This document shows, piece after piece, positions 1 to 8,048 of a DNA stretch of 52,609 nucleotides. The position numbers and the translations under genes were made by a program. The stretch lies in assembly GCA_001723765.1 (NCBI GenBank), contig MAYW01000011.1, positions 1 to 52,609 on the forward strand. Direction: 5' to 3'. The DNA is from Candidatus Scalindua rubra (lineage in GTDB: Bacteria > Planctomycetota > Brocadiia > Brocadiales > Scalinduaceae). The notes beneath the pieces are model-generated. The model saw nothing but the letters and a program-made list of their open reading frames with translations. It ran no database searches and had not been told where the DNA came from. How positions within the stretch are numbered: position 1 is the first letter of the stretch; each line of letters opens with the position of its first letter.

Positions 1-65
1 ACCAAACAGCTTTATAATTTAGCTATTTTTAAGGGAAAGTTTGAAAACCGTAGGTTTTCATTTGA

Positions 66-127
66 CAACCTGGACAAGCCAGAATAAATGAATTATTTAC
101 CTTTTTGGTTCTGGCTTGTCCAGGTTG
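66..127. repeat. Inverted repeat upstream of trpB
   Basis: Perfect 19-base arms at 66-84 and 109-127 (core CTGGACAAGCCAG) are separated by 24 bases. The right arm ends about 10 bases before the trpB start and contributes to the G-rich stretch that acts as its ribosome binding site. It could be an attenuator-like hairpin or simply one of the many dispersed palindromes in this window. A smaller hairpin (GAAAACC/GGTTTTC) lies at 43-59. Confidence 0.6.
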
Positions 128-137
128 GGGGATATTA

Positions 138-1364
138 ATGAAGACTACAATTTATGATACATATTTAAAGGATGTATTACACGGGCAAGCCCTTCCAGAC
201 AAAAGTGGACACTTTGGCATATACGGTGGAAGATTTGTTCCAGAAACCATTATGCCAGCATTAGAACAACTGGAGAAGGAATACCTCAAAGCCAAAACTG
301 ACTCACATTTTAATGATGAATTAAAGTATTATTTAAGAGAGTATGTAGGAAGACCATCTCCTCTGTATTTTGCAAAACGATTAACAAAGGGATTAAATGG
401 CGCAAAAATCTATCTAAAGAGAGAGGATTTGAATCATACGGGCGCTCACAAGATTAATAATACTTTGGGACAGGTGTTACTCGCCATTAGAATGGGAAAG
501 GAACGAATTACTGCTGAGACAGGCGCAGGGCAACACGGTGTTGCTACAGCCACTGCAGCCGCTATGTTTGGTATGAAGTGTGAAGTATATATGGGTGAAG
601 AAGACATGTGGCGTCAATCTTTAAATGTATTTAGAATGAAATTACTGGGAGCAAATGTGATTCCCGTAAAAACAGGTTCTAAAACACTTAAAGACGCAAC
701 TAATGAAGCGCTCAGAGATTGGATGTCGTCGGTAAGGAATACACATTATATAATAGGTTCTGTGGTAGGTCCGCATCCATACCCGATGATGGTTAGGGAT
801 TTCCAGACCATAATTGGACAGGAAGCAAAGGAACAAATACAAAAAGCAGAAGGGAAGCTGCCGGATTATATAATAGCATGTGTTGGTGGTGGTAGTAACG
901 CTATAGGGATTTTTTACCCTTTTATTAAAAATACTGATGTAAAATTAATCGGTGTAGAGGCAGGTGGTCTGGGTTTTAATGTTGGACAACATGCTGCATC
1001 ACTTTCAAGAGGTGAAAAAGGAGTCCTTCATGGTAGCTTGAGTTATGTTTTGCAAGATGACGATGGTCAAACATCTCAAGTTCATTCAATTTCAGCAGGT
1101 TTGGATTATCCGGGAGTTGGGCCTGAGCATAGCTATTTGAAGGATACAAAAAGAGCAGAATATGTTTCTGTCACTGATGACGAAGCAATAGATGCCTTTA
1201 ATTTATGTGCACGTTTAGAAGGCATAATCCCCGCGCTTGAAGCGGCTCATGCAATAGCATATACGATCAGATTTGCGCCAACGGTTGACAGAGATAAGAT
1301 TATTGTAATAAATCTCTCTGGAAGCGGGGACAAGGATTCCCCGGAGGTTGCAAAAAAGGAATAA
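138..1364 (+). CDS. trpB: Tryptophan synthase beta subunit
   Basis: This is the PLP-dependent beta subunit that joins indole, channelled from the alpha subunit, to L-serine to make L-tryptophan in the cytoplasm. Length is 408 residues, usual for the family. The PLP lysine is K105 in HTGAHKINN, followed by the ETGAGQHG loop (residues 127-134), the glycine-rich GGGSNA phosphate-binding loop and the C-terminal GSGDK motif. I place the start at the ATG at 138, just after a GGGGGA ribosome binding site. An upstream in-frame ATG at 105 would add 11 residues encoded by an inverted repeat, which is unlikely. The gene is separated from trpA by an unrelated exported protein gene, not the usual adjacent trpBA arrangement. 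The identification is secure. Confidence 0.97.
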   Translation: MKTTIYDTYLKDVLHGQALPDKSGHFGIYGGRFVPETIMPALEQLEKEYLKAKTDSHFNDELKYYLREYVGRPSPLYFAKRLTKGLNGAKIYLKREDLNHTGAHKINNTLGQVLLAIRMGKERITAETGAGQHGVATATAAAMFGMKCEVYMGEEDMWRQSLNVFRMKLLGANVIPVKTGSKTLKDATNEALRDWMSSVRNTHYIIGSVVGPHPYPMMVRDFQTIIGQEAKEQIQKAEGKLPDYIIACVGGGSNAIGIFYPFIKNTDVKLIGVEAGGLGFNVGQHAASLSRGEKGVLHGSLSYVLQDDDGQTSQVHSISAGLDYPGVGPEHSYLKDTKRAEYVSVTDDEAIDAFNLCARLEGIIPALEAAHAIAYTIRFAPTVDRDKIIVINLSGSGDKDSPEVAKKE

Positions 1365-1480
1365 ATGAAACCCCAGAGTGCACACCTGGCTGCCGCAGGC
1401 AGGGAGGTTTTGGGGCAAAAGGTAGTCAACGAGGTTTTACCTCGTTGAAATCTACTTTAAAAAAAGAAAGGAGTTGTAAA

Positions 1481-2236
1481 ATGAAAAGATTTTCGATGTT
1501 GTTGACTTTGATTTTAACTCTGATAACTATGGTTTCAGTGAACACCATTTACGCAGGTTCCCGGAAGTTAGCAGAATCACCATACAAGCACACAAATATG
1601 AAAGCTCAGCAAGATGTATCTTCTCTCTCTGGTAAAGTCGTGGAAATGATGAATAGTGGTGGCTACACTTATGTCTATATTGAGAAGGACGGTAAAAAAA
1701 CATGGGTGGTTGTGCCGGAGATGAAAGTGAGCGTTGGTCAGGAGATTTCTCTACAGCCCGGTATTGAAATGGCTAATTTCACGAGCAAGACCCTTAACCG
1801 GACATTTGAGAAGATCATTTTTTCTATAGGGCCCATCTCACAGGATGGGGCAGTTAATATAAAGGACAAAATAATGGGCAGCAAGGACGCAGAGGTCTCT
1901 ATCAATGAGAAAATAAAGGTGGAAAAGGCTTCCGGTCCGAATGCTTACACTGTGGCCGAGCTTTATGAAAAAAGGACCAAACTTGATAAGAAAAACATTG
2001 TTGTCAGAGGTAAGGTTGTTAAGGTCTCATCTGGAATCATGGGGAGGAACTGGATACGCATTCAGGACGGGAGTGGAAATTCGAATAATGACAATCATAC
2101 CCTTGTTGTGACATCCCAGGACTTTCCTTCAGTGGGTGATATTGTAACAGCAAACGGAATTTTATATAAGGACAAGGACTTTGGAAGTGGTTATAGGTAT
2201 GATGTGATCGTGGAGGAGGCACGCATTAAAAAATAA
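1481..2236 (+). CDS. Exported OB-fold (NrfJ-like) protein
   Basis: A 251-residue protein with an N-terminal signal peptide (KRF then a hydrophobic stretch, likely cleaved after YAG) and therefore probably periplasmic. Two beta-rich domains follow. The first (about residues 45-110, SGKVVEMMNSGGYTYVYI) resembles the NrfJ-like small domain. The second (about 170-250, VRGKVVKVSSGIMGRNWIRI) has the pattern of an OB-fold nucleic-acid-binding-like domain, although in the periplasm the ligand is unlikely to be nucleic acid. Start chosen at the ATG at 1481 behind AAAGGAGTTG; a longer reading from 1445 lacks such a site. It sits between trpB and trpA without an obvious functional link. Proteins of this type are often found near multiheme cytochromes, which fits the neighbourhood. 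The function is unknown. Confidence 0.75.
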   Translation: MKRFSMLLTLILTLITMVSVNTIYAGSRKLAESPYKHTNMKAQQDVSSLSGKVVEMMNSGGYTYVYIEKDGKKTWVVVPEMKVSVGQEISLQPGIEMANFTSKTLNRTFEKIIFSIGPISQDGAVNIKDKIMGSKDAEVSINEKIKVEKASGPNAYTVAELYEKRTKLDKKNIVVRGKVVKVSSGIMGRNWIRIQDGSGNSNNDNHTLVVTSQDFPSVGDIVTANGILYKDKDFGSGYRYDVIVEEARIKK

Positions 2237-2344
2237 TATCAAAAAACAACTTTTACTCGGAAACGGTTTACGATGATCGGTGCGGTTAACTTCGATATCG
2301 TTATCTTTTTTACGTTATGCATGATACGAAAAAAACTAATTTAA

Positions 2345-3154
2345 ATGAATAGAATAGATGCCAGGTTTAAAGAGTTGAGGGAGAAGAATGAAACTGCATT
2401 TATTCCGTTTATAACAGCAGGAGACCCAAATCTATCAGTAACAAGGTCATTGATATTGGAATTTGACAGAAGAGGTTCAGATATGATAGAATTAGGTGTT
2501 CCATTTTCTGACCCCATTGCTGATGGTCCTGTAATTCAATCGTCTTATTACAGGGCGCTTTCAAGTGGGATTAGACTTTCAAACATACTTGAGCTTGTAA
2601 AAGATATTCGTGAAAAATCGGAAATTCCGATTGTTTCTATGATTTCATATAGCATCCTTTATAAAAATGGTTGTGAAAATTTTGTAAAAAATGCAGTTAA
2701 AGCAGGATTTGATGGCGCTACAATTCCAGACCTTCCAATAGAAGAAGCTGAAAATATTATAGAAGCCGGTAAAAGGGAGGAATTTAAGATAATATGTTTT
2801 ATTGCGCCTACTACAACAAGTGACCGGATGGAGTTAATTGTAAAAAGGTCCCGGGGTTTTTTGTATTATATTTCCGTTGTAGGCATAACTGGGGTGAGAA
2901 GTAAGTTGCCTGATGATATAACCGAAAATATCCGTAACATAAAAAAGACAACAAACTTGCCAGTTGCTTTAGGGTTTGGGATTTCGACGCCTGAACAAGC
3001 AAGGATGGCTGGAGAAGTTGCAGATGGCGTTATAGTTGGAAGCGCTATTGTTAAGGAGATAGAAAAATATAGTAGTCAAGATGATAACATATTGATTGAT
3101 AAGGTAGGGAAGTTTGTTAGTGAATTGGTAAGCGGTGCCAAAAGCACAGTTTAA
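2345..3154 (+). CDS. trpA: Tryptophan synthase alpha subunit
   Basis: This TIM-barrel subunit splits indole-3-glycerol phosphate into indole and glyceraldehyde-3-phosphate and passes indole to TrpB. Length 269 residues is normal. The catalytic acids sit at their classical numbers, E49 (MIELGVPFSDP) and D60 (PIADGPVIQ), and the phosphate-binding GFGIST and VIVGSAIV motifs are present near residues 210-235. There is no clear Shine-Dalgarno sequence before the ATG; the leader is A/T-rich and ends ACTAATTTAA, similar to other leaders here that carry the CTAATTTA motif. A terminator follows. Assignment is secure. Confidence 0.97.
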   Translation: MNRIDARFKELREKNETAFIPFITAGDPNLSVTRSLILEFDRRGSDMIELGVPFSDPIADGPVIQSSYYRALSSGIRLSNILELVKDIREKSEIPIVSMISYSILYKNGCENFVKNAVKAGFDGATIPDLPIEEAENIIEAGKREEFKIICFIAPTTTSDRMELIVKRSRGFLYYISVVGITGVRSKLPDDITENIRNIKKTTNLPVALGFGISTPEQARMAGEVADGVIVGSAIVKEIEKYSSQDDNILIDKVGKFVSELVSGAKSTV

Positions 3155-3225
3155 TTTGTTTTTTAATAAACGCCTGTTTTCTTAGAAGAATTATATATAT
3201 TTTAAAGTTTAAGTTGCTTCTAAAT

Positions 3226-3255
3226 ATCCTACCATGTTGGCAGGATTTTTTTTTT
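3226..3255 (+). terminator. Rho-independent terminator after trpA
   Basis: A hairpin with arms ATCCTACCA and TGGCAGGAT (one mismatch, TGT loop) is followed directly by a long T tract (3247-3255). It lies 70 bases after the trpA stop codon and separates the trp genes from the Fe-S/NrfD/molybdopterin genes. Confidence 0.75.
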
Positions 3256-3260
3256 GATCC

Positions 3261-3425
3261 GAAAATAGATTCCCGATCTGGGTCGGGAATGACAACTTGT
3301 AACGCTCTAAGCTAATAATTCTACAATTCAATCCCCATTTACATGAGGACATGTTTATCTGTCATTCCCGAGGAATACCTACTTGGGAAGCAGACAGGGA
3401 ATCTGATCCTGACTTTCGTCAGGAC
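3261..3425. repeat. Dispersed GATTCCCG...GGGAATGAC palindromes
   Basis: The gap between trpA and the Fe-S gene is filled by small palindromes: GATTCCCGATC/GGGTCGGGAATGAC at about 3268-3293, a GTCATTCCC element at 3361, and CCTGACTTTCGTCAGG at about 3407-3422. The same GTCATTCC/GGAATGAC and GAATCT words recur in many gaps of the window, so this is an interspersed repeat family, not a gene-specific signal. Confidence 0.65.
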
Positions 3426-3442
3426 ATGTTTTCATGCTTCGT

Positions 3443-3471
3443 GGTGCCCTGAAAGGGCATGAAGGTTTAAC
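3443..3471. promoter_or_regulatory. Palindromic leader abutting the Fe-S gene start
   Basis: The 29 bases before the ATG at 3472 read GGTG, GCCCTGAAAGGGC palindrome, then ATGAAGGTTTAAC. A clearly related leader (GGTG, TGACCTTATAAGGTCA palindrome, then TGACAGTTTAAA) abuts the mdh start codon at 18226. Neither carries a normal Shine-Dalgarno sequence. See findings. Confidence 0.5.
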
Positions 3472-4068
3472 ATGAAGAGTAAGAAGAACAAAGTCAGATA
3501 TGGGATGGTAATAGACCTTCGTAAGTGTATTGGTTGTAATTCATGTTCAGTAAGCTGCAAGGTAGAAAACGACGTCCCGCCAGGTGTTTCGAGGAGTTGG
3601 GTAAAGGTTATTGAGAAGGGCACATATCCCAATGTAAGAAGATCGTTTTTGCCGGCCCTTTGCAACAATTGTGAAAATCCCATTTGTGTTCAGAATTGTC
3701 CAGTAAATGCTACATGGCAAAGAGAGGATGGTATTGTTATTGTTGACCCACATCGATGCATTGGATGCAAATATTGTATTGCCTCGTGTCCTTACAATGT
3801 AAGACACGTAAATCCAATCAGAAAGATCGTACAGAAATGCCAATTCTGTCATCACAGGGTGGATGCAGGTTTACAGCCTGCATGTGTTAAGAGTTGTCCG
3901 CCATGGGCGAGAATATTTGGAGATTTAAACGATCCGAACAGTGAAATATCAAAAATCTTAGCAGAAAATGCAACGCAGGTAATAAAACCAGAAATGGGAA
4001 CAGATCCCAGAGTTTTTTATATTGCAGCCGGCAAGGACGTAATGGACCCCTTTGCCGTAAATACTTGA
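3472..4068 (+). CDS. 4Fe-4S electron-transfer subunit of a molybdopterin oxidoreductase
   Basis: A 198-residue ferredoxin of the DmsB/PsrB/NrfC/TtrB family that carries electrons between an NrfD-type membrane subunit and a molybdopterin catalytic subunit. Sixteen cysteines form four cluster motifs: C19-C22-C25-C29, C64-C67-C72-C76, C96-C99-C102-C106 and C123-C126-C138-C142. There is no signal peptide, as expected for a subunit exported by hitch-hiking on the Tat-targeted partner. The next two genes are the NrfD-like and molybdopterin subunits, giving the B-C-A order seen in ttrBCA. The start codon follows a palindromic leader instead of a Shine-Dalgarno sequence. The substrate of the complex cannot be read from this subunit. 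Confidence 0.9.
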   Translation: MKSKKNKVRYGMVIDLRKCIGCNSCSVSCKVENDVPPGVSRSWVKVIEKGTYPNVRRSFLPALCNNCENPICVQNCPVNATWQREDGIVIVDPHRCIGCKYCIASCPYNVRHVNPIRKIVQKCQFCHHRVDAGLQPACVKSCPPWARIFGDLNDPNSEISKILAENATQVIKPEMGTDPRVFYIAAGKDVMDPFAVNT

Positions 4069-4097
4069 TGTGTAGGTTATTAGGCACTTAATGCCTC

Positions 4098-4123
4098 AAC
4101 ATCGACAAAATTTTGTCGATGTT
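4098..4123. terminator. Perfect 26-base palindrome after the Fe-S gene
   Basis: AACATCGACAAAA is followed immediately by its reverse complement TTTTGTCGATGTT and then TTGT. It is a possible weak terminator 30 bases after the stop codon. The T tract is short, so it may be another dispersed palindrome, and the downstream NrfD gene could still be co-transcribed. Confidence 0.4.
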
Positions 4124-4177
4124 TTGTAAGTTGTTGATTTTTTCTCGCTCAAAAAATTATTTGCTTTCAAACTGGAG

Positions 4178-4302
4178 ATTCTTCGGTCCCTTCCTGTCGT
4201 CAGGACAGGCGTATCCTCCCTCAGACCTGTCCTTGAGTGAAGCGAAGGAATGACATGCTGACATACCCTGTCATTCTGAGTGGAACGAAGAATCTAATTA
4301 AA
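4178..4302. repeat. Dispersed repeat cluster (GAATGACA / TGTCATTCTGAG type)
   Basis: AGATTCTTCGGTCCCTTCC at the left and TGTCATTCTGAGTGGAACGAAGAATCT at the right form the outer arms, with a nested CCTGTCGTCAGGACAGG palindrome. It is an insert-like element between the Fe-S gene and the NrfD gene, of the same kind as those at 33840, 35545 and 36285. Confidence 0.6.
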
Positions 4303-4380
4303 CAATATCGAATAATGAACATCAAATATCGAATTAAGCATGGGCAATGCCCGTCAATATCCTTCAAAATTAAATCTTAT

Positions 4381-4429
4381 TTTGCGAAGCAAAATGCAAT
4401 AAATTGGCGACTGAAAGGAGCTAATTTAT
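4381..4429. promoter_or_regulatory. Repeated hairpin leader carrying the NrfD-gene RBS
   Basis: The leader TTTGCGAAGCAAAATGCAAT, then AAATTGGCGAC, then GAAAGGAGCTAATTTATG contains arms ATAAATTGGC and GCTAATTTAT that can pair, with the AAAGGAG ribosome binding site in the loop and the ATG inside the right arm. A near copy lies at 34236-34284 before another gene, and the CTAATTTAT part recurs before the starts at 22844 and 31604. Confidence 0.55.
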
Positions 4430-5330
4430 GGTTGAAGTAAGAGAAATATACAACGTACAACACGAAATGCCACTTGGAATATTGATAGCAAATTATTTCT
4501 ACCTTACCGGGTTGAGTGCAGGGTCTTTTATCCTTTCTACCCTGGCTTACGGGTTTGGTATTCAGAGATACAAACCTATATCCAAAAGCGCAATTATCCT
4601 TGCTACTGTCCTTTTGCTGGTTGCACCCATAAATTTGGTTGTTGACCTTGAACAACCATTTAGATTCTATCATCTATTTCTTTATTTCAATTTTACCTCA
4701 CCAATTACGTATGGTTCCTTCCTTCTTACTGTTTATCCGATATGTTGCATAGTGTATACATATTATATGTTCAGGGAAAATTTGAAATTGGCAAAAATTT
4801 GTGGATTGGTAGGAATACCTTTGGCCCTTTTAGTACATGGATATACAGGCTTTATAATGGCCCTTGGCAAGGCGCGCATACTCTGGAATACTGCATTAAT
4901 GCCTACAATCTTTCTCGTCTCGGCAATGGTTTCCGGTCTCGCATTGATGATTTTAGTTGTATTGATTATGTATATATTCAAACCTGACCAACGTAATACT
5001 TATAAGGACTTGGTAATTGATTTAGGAAGAATATTGGTATTTACGATAATTGTTGATTTAGCACTTATTGGGTGCGATTTAATTGTACTGTTTACTTCTC
5101 ATCATGACGCATACCATGCTGCTATGCTAATATTAAAGGGAAGTTTTGCGCCTTTGTTTGTGGGTGTTGAGATTTTCCTTGGTAGTGTAATACCGCTTAT
5201 ACTTCTATTGATGCCTTTTGTCAGAAAGAGTCTCATATCTCATGCTGTTGCATCCGTTTTAGTTATGATTGGTATATTTGCAATGCGTTATGTTATGGTT
5301 GTTGGCGGTCAGAGTCTACCGCTTAGTTAG
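4428..5330 (+). CDS. NrfD/PsrC-type membrane subunit
   Basis: A 300-residue, highly hydrophobic protein with about eight predicted membrane helices, in the NrfD/polysulfide reductase family. Such subunits anchor a periplasmic Fe-S/molybdopterin pair and exchange electrons with the quinone pool. The early LTGLSAGSFILSTLAYGFG segment and HGYTGFIMAL (around residues 136-145) are typical of the family. It has the AAAGGAG ribosome binding site inside a repeated hairpin leader. The Fe-S gene lies upstream (359-base gap with repeats) and the molybdopterin subunit downstream (173-base gap with a repeat). Confidence 0.88.
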   Translation: MVEVREIYNVQHEMPLGILIANYFYLTGLSAGSFILSTLAYGFGIQRYKPISKSAIILATVLLLVAPINLVVDLEQPFRFYHLFLYFNFTSPITYGSFLLTVYPICCIVYTYYMFRENLKLAKICGLVGIPLALLVHGYTGFIMALGKARILWNTALMPTIFLVSAMVSGLALMILVVLIMYIFKPDQRNTYKDLVIDLGRILVFTIIVDLALIGCDLIVLFTSHHDAYHAAMLILKGSFAPLFVGVEIFLGSVIPLILLLMPFVRKSLISHAVASVLVMIGIFAMRYVMVVGGQSLPLS

Positions 5331-5344
5331 AATAAATAAAAAAT

Positions 5345-5477
5345 CTCTCACAAAGACACTAAGAACACAAAGATGAATGAAAATGATATAGCGTTAATGA
5401 AAAATGGTATTACTAGGATCATTAATGAAATTATTTAAACAATTAAATTCTTAGTGTTCTTGGTGTCTTGGTGAGAG
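5345..5477. repeat. MITE-like element with CTCTCAC(C/A)AAGACAC termini
   Basis: Imperfect inverted termini CTCTCACAAAGACACTAAG and CTTGGTGTCTTGGTGAGAG enclose an A/T-rich core between the NrfD gene and the molybdopterin subunit. It has no coding capacity. The repeat stops about 10 bases before the AAAGGAGA ribosome binding site of the next gene. Confidence 0.6.
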
Positions 5478-5503
5478 AAATATTATAAAAGGAGATAATT
5501 TAA

Positions 5504-7774
5504 GTGGCAAGATTTTCGAGAAGAACAATCATAAAGGGTGGACTGGCAAGCGCTTTTTTTGCTATTGGAGCAAAAATAGGCATAGGCAGTATAATTGAGA
5601 AACTGACTCCTGGAATTAATATAGCCAGAACTTCGAGAAGACTGCGTAATGGCATACCTACTACATGTTCAAACTGTCCTGCTGAATGCGGGATATATGG
5701 ATTTACCGATTATGGGCGTCTTGTGAAGATAGAAGGATTTGATGGAAATCCAAACAATATGGGTAAAACATGTTCAAAAGGAGAAGCTGGTCTTGATATG
5801 TTATATGATGAGGAAAGAGTTCTTACGCCCCTTAAACGGGTGGGCGCAAGAGGTGAAGGAAAATGGGAGAGCATTTCATGGAAAGAAGCTATTGAAGAAA
5901 TAACCTATCGACTAAAAGAATTAAAAATGAAGGAGATGCCGGAGCAGCTTGTCTTTGAGTGTGAAGCTTCTTTAACAACTGAATTAATTGTCAAACGTTT
6001 TATGAATGCATTTGGTTCTCCTAATGCTATAACTCATTCGAAATATGGTAATGAAAACAAAATAGTTGCACAACGTTTGACATGGGGTGAAGATTTCGAA
6101 GTGCCTGACGTAGAAAACTCTAAATACATCTTGCTTTTTGGATCAAATCCTTACGAATCACACACCTTTTTTATAAATCTTGCAAAAAGAATTGCCTCTG
6201 CAAGAACTGAAAATTATGCGAAGCTGGTTACCATTGACGTAAGGATGACACAGACGTCGGGTAAAAGTGATGAATGGTATCCCATAAGGCCTGGTACTGA
6301 TGCATTTGTTGCGCTTGCAATTTGTAATGTGATAATGAGAGAGGGAATAGCTGATATAGAATTCATCGAAAACCACACCAACGTTACACCTAAAATGCTA
6401 TCTGAACATTTAAAGTATTATACACCAGAAATGGCAGAACAGATTAGCGGGATTTATGTAGCCGATATTGTAAGAGTTGCGAGAGAATTTGCCACATTCA
6501 AACCATCAGTTGCAATCAGTGGAGGTGGTATTACAAAACATAAAAATGGTGTATATTCAGAGCGATGTATAACGCTTTTAAATGCTATTACGGGGAATAT
6601 TGATACAAAAGGTGGTTACTGTATTCCAAGAAGGTTTGCTTTACAAGATCCGGTGCCATTACCCAATGAGCCAATTGCAGATTCAAACATTTACTACAGC
6701 AAAAATGATTCAGTATTGGAGCATGCCAGCAGGGCAGAGATTATTGATGCAGTTAAAAGTAGAAGGCAAAAGGTTGGCGTATATATTTCATATGAATACA
6801 ATCCGGTTTATTCCAGTCCGGATAGTGAAGATACCGCTAAATTATTTAAAGATGAAGATATTATTCCGTTCTTCGTTGCAATTGATTCATACATGACAGA
6901 AACTGCTGCCCTGGCAGATATCATTCTTCCGTCGGCAACATATCTTGAGAGAAGAGAATTATTTTCTCCACCAAGTTTTTCAATGGTACCTTTTGTCAGT
7001 TTTAGCCAGCCGATTATTGAACCGCTAGGTAAAAGCAAATCTATTTATAATATTATAAAAGAAATTTCAAAAAAAATAGATCCAAATATTAAGAAATATT
7101 TTAAGATGAGCGAAGATAATTTCTTGCAAGCATCTATATCTCATATAAGTGAGTTATCTGACGCAGGTGGTATTTATTATCTAATGGGACATGGTTATTG
7201 GTTTGATACTAAAATGAATCAATCCTTGTATAAACTTTTTGAAAGAAAAGGATTTAATACACCATCCGGGAAATTCGAGATTTATTCTGAACGTTTAAGG
7301 GAAGAAGGGCATGACCCTATGCCCGTTTACGTGCCTATGGAAGAATTTTCAATGAAAAATAGAAATGCCTTTGTCCTTGTGCCATTCAAAACGAATGTTC
7401 ATACCGCTGATAGAACCGCAAATAGTCTCTTACTTTCTGAAATATTGCATAATAATCCTCTTTGGATTAATGCAGGCATTGCCAGGGAATATGGTTTACA
7501 GGATGATGATAAGGTGGAAATAAGCTCAAAACTTGGGAGAATAGAGACAAAGGTGAGAATTACACAAGGAATACATCCCAATGTGGTTGCTATCGCCACA
7601 AACTGTGGTCATTGGCAATTTGGACATATTGCACAGGCTAAAAGTTTTGAGAGTAATAATGCCAAGACATCTCACGTCTGGTGGGAAGACGAAGGCAATG
7701 GCATTCATATTAATAAAATAATTCCTGCTTCAATAGATGTGATTGGAGGGGGCAGGGATGGATGGATACCGTAG
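5504..7774 (+). CDS. Tat-exported molybdopterin oxidoreductase, PsrA/PhsA-like catalytic subunit
   Basis: A 756-residue DMSO-reductase-superfamily enzyme, close in length to PsrA/PhsA and much shorter than TtrA. It begins with a GTG codon behind AAAGGAGA. The N-terminus has a twin-arginine signal (SRRTIIKGG) and hydrophobic stretch, so it works outside the cytoplasmic membrane. One 4Fe-4S site is C55, C58, C62 and C90, with the usual following lysine (CSKGEAG). The region GSPNAITHSKYGNENK aligns with the PhsA/PsrA segment that supplies the molybdenum cysteine, but by my alignment the cysteine position is glycine (G182). The C-terminal molybdopterin-dinucleotide domain is present (about 615-740). 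With the two preceding genes it should form a quinone-linked complex. Polysulfide, thiosulfate or another substrate is possible; the ligand substitution argues against a simple assignment. Confidence 0.85.
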   Translation: MARFSRRTIIKGGLASAFFAIGAKIGIGSIIEKLTPGINIARTSRRLRNGIPTTCSNCPAECGIYGFTDYGRLVKIEGFDGNPNNMGKTCSKGEAGLDMLYDEERVLTPLKRVGARGEGKWESISWKEAIEEITYRLKELKMKEMPEQLVFECEASLTTELIVKRFMNAFGSPNAITHSKYGNENKIVAQRLTWGEDFEVPDVENSKYILLFGSNPYESHTFFINLAKRIASARTENYAKLVTIDVRMTQTSGKSDEWYPIRPGTDAFVALAICNVIMREGIADIEFIENHTNVTPKMLSEHLKYYTPEMAEQISGIYVADIVRVAREFATFKPSVAISGGGITKHKNGVYSERCITLLNAITGNIDTKGGYCIPRRFALQDPVPLPNEPIADSNIYYSKNDSVLEHASRAEIIDAVKSRRQKVGVYISYEYNPVYSSPDSEDTAKLFKDEDIIPFFVAIDSYMTETAALADIILPSATYLERRELFSPPSFSMVPFVSFSQPIIEPLGKSKSIYNIIKEISKKIDPNIKKYFKMSEDNFLQASISHISELSDAGGIYYLMGHGYWFDTKMNQSLYKLFERKGFNTPSGKFEIYSERLREEGHDPMPVYVPMEEFSMKNRNAFVLVPFKTNVHTADRTANSLLLSEILHNNPLWINAGIAREYGLQDDDKVEISSKLGRIETKVRITQGIHPNVVAIATNCGHWQFGHIAQAKSFESNNAKTSHVWWEDEGNGIHINKIIPASIDVIGGGRDGWIP

Positions 7775-7851
7775 TCGAAATTCGGAAGGTTTAAATTTTT
7801 TAATAAAAAAGGGAAAAAGTAAGCAAATAAGTCCCCTATTCCCCCTTTTCA

Positions 7852-8005
7852 GGGTGTGTCACAATTGTCATCCCGAACTTGTTTCGGGATCTCTTAGGTT
7901 GCTAAGTTATTGAAATCATTAGATTCTGAAATCGGAGATCCTGAACTTGTTTCAGGACAGGGTTCAGAATGACATATTACGTGTTTTCGTTATTATGACA
8001 CAGTC
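7852..8005. repeat. MITE-like element with TGTGTCA(C/T)AAT termini
   Basis: Termini GGTGTGTCACAATTG and TATTATGACACAGTC are inverted; the interior holds GTCATCCCGAACTTG and CCTGAACTTGTTTCAGG palindromes. It is flanked by AAGGGGGA-type repeats. The same GGCTGTGTCATAATTG-GTCATCCC module recurs at about 16438-16475. Its right edge is about 45 bases from the next start codon. Confidence 0.6.
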
Positions 8006-8048
8006 TCTTTCTAAAGGGGGATTTATTTCGTTTACAATCAGCTAAAAC

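Noticed and set aside
5504..7774. Assignment as tetrathionate reductase TtrA because of the B-C-A gene order
   Set aside because: The protein is about 250 residues shorter than TtrA and its Mo-ligand region differs, so gene order alone is not enough.
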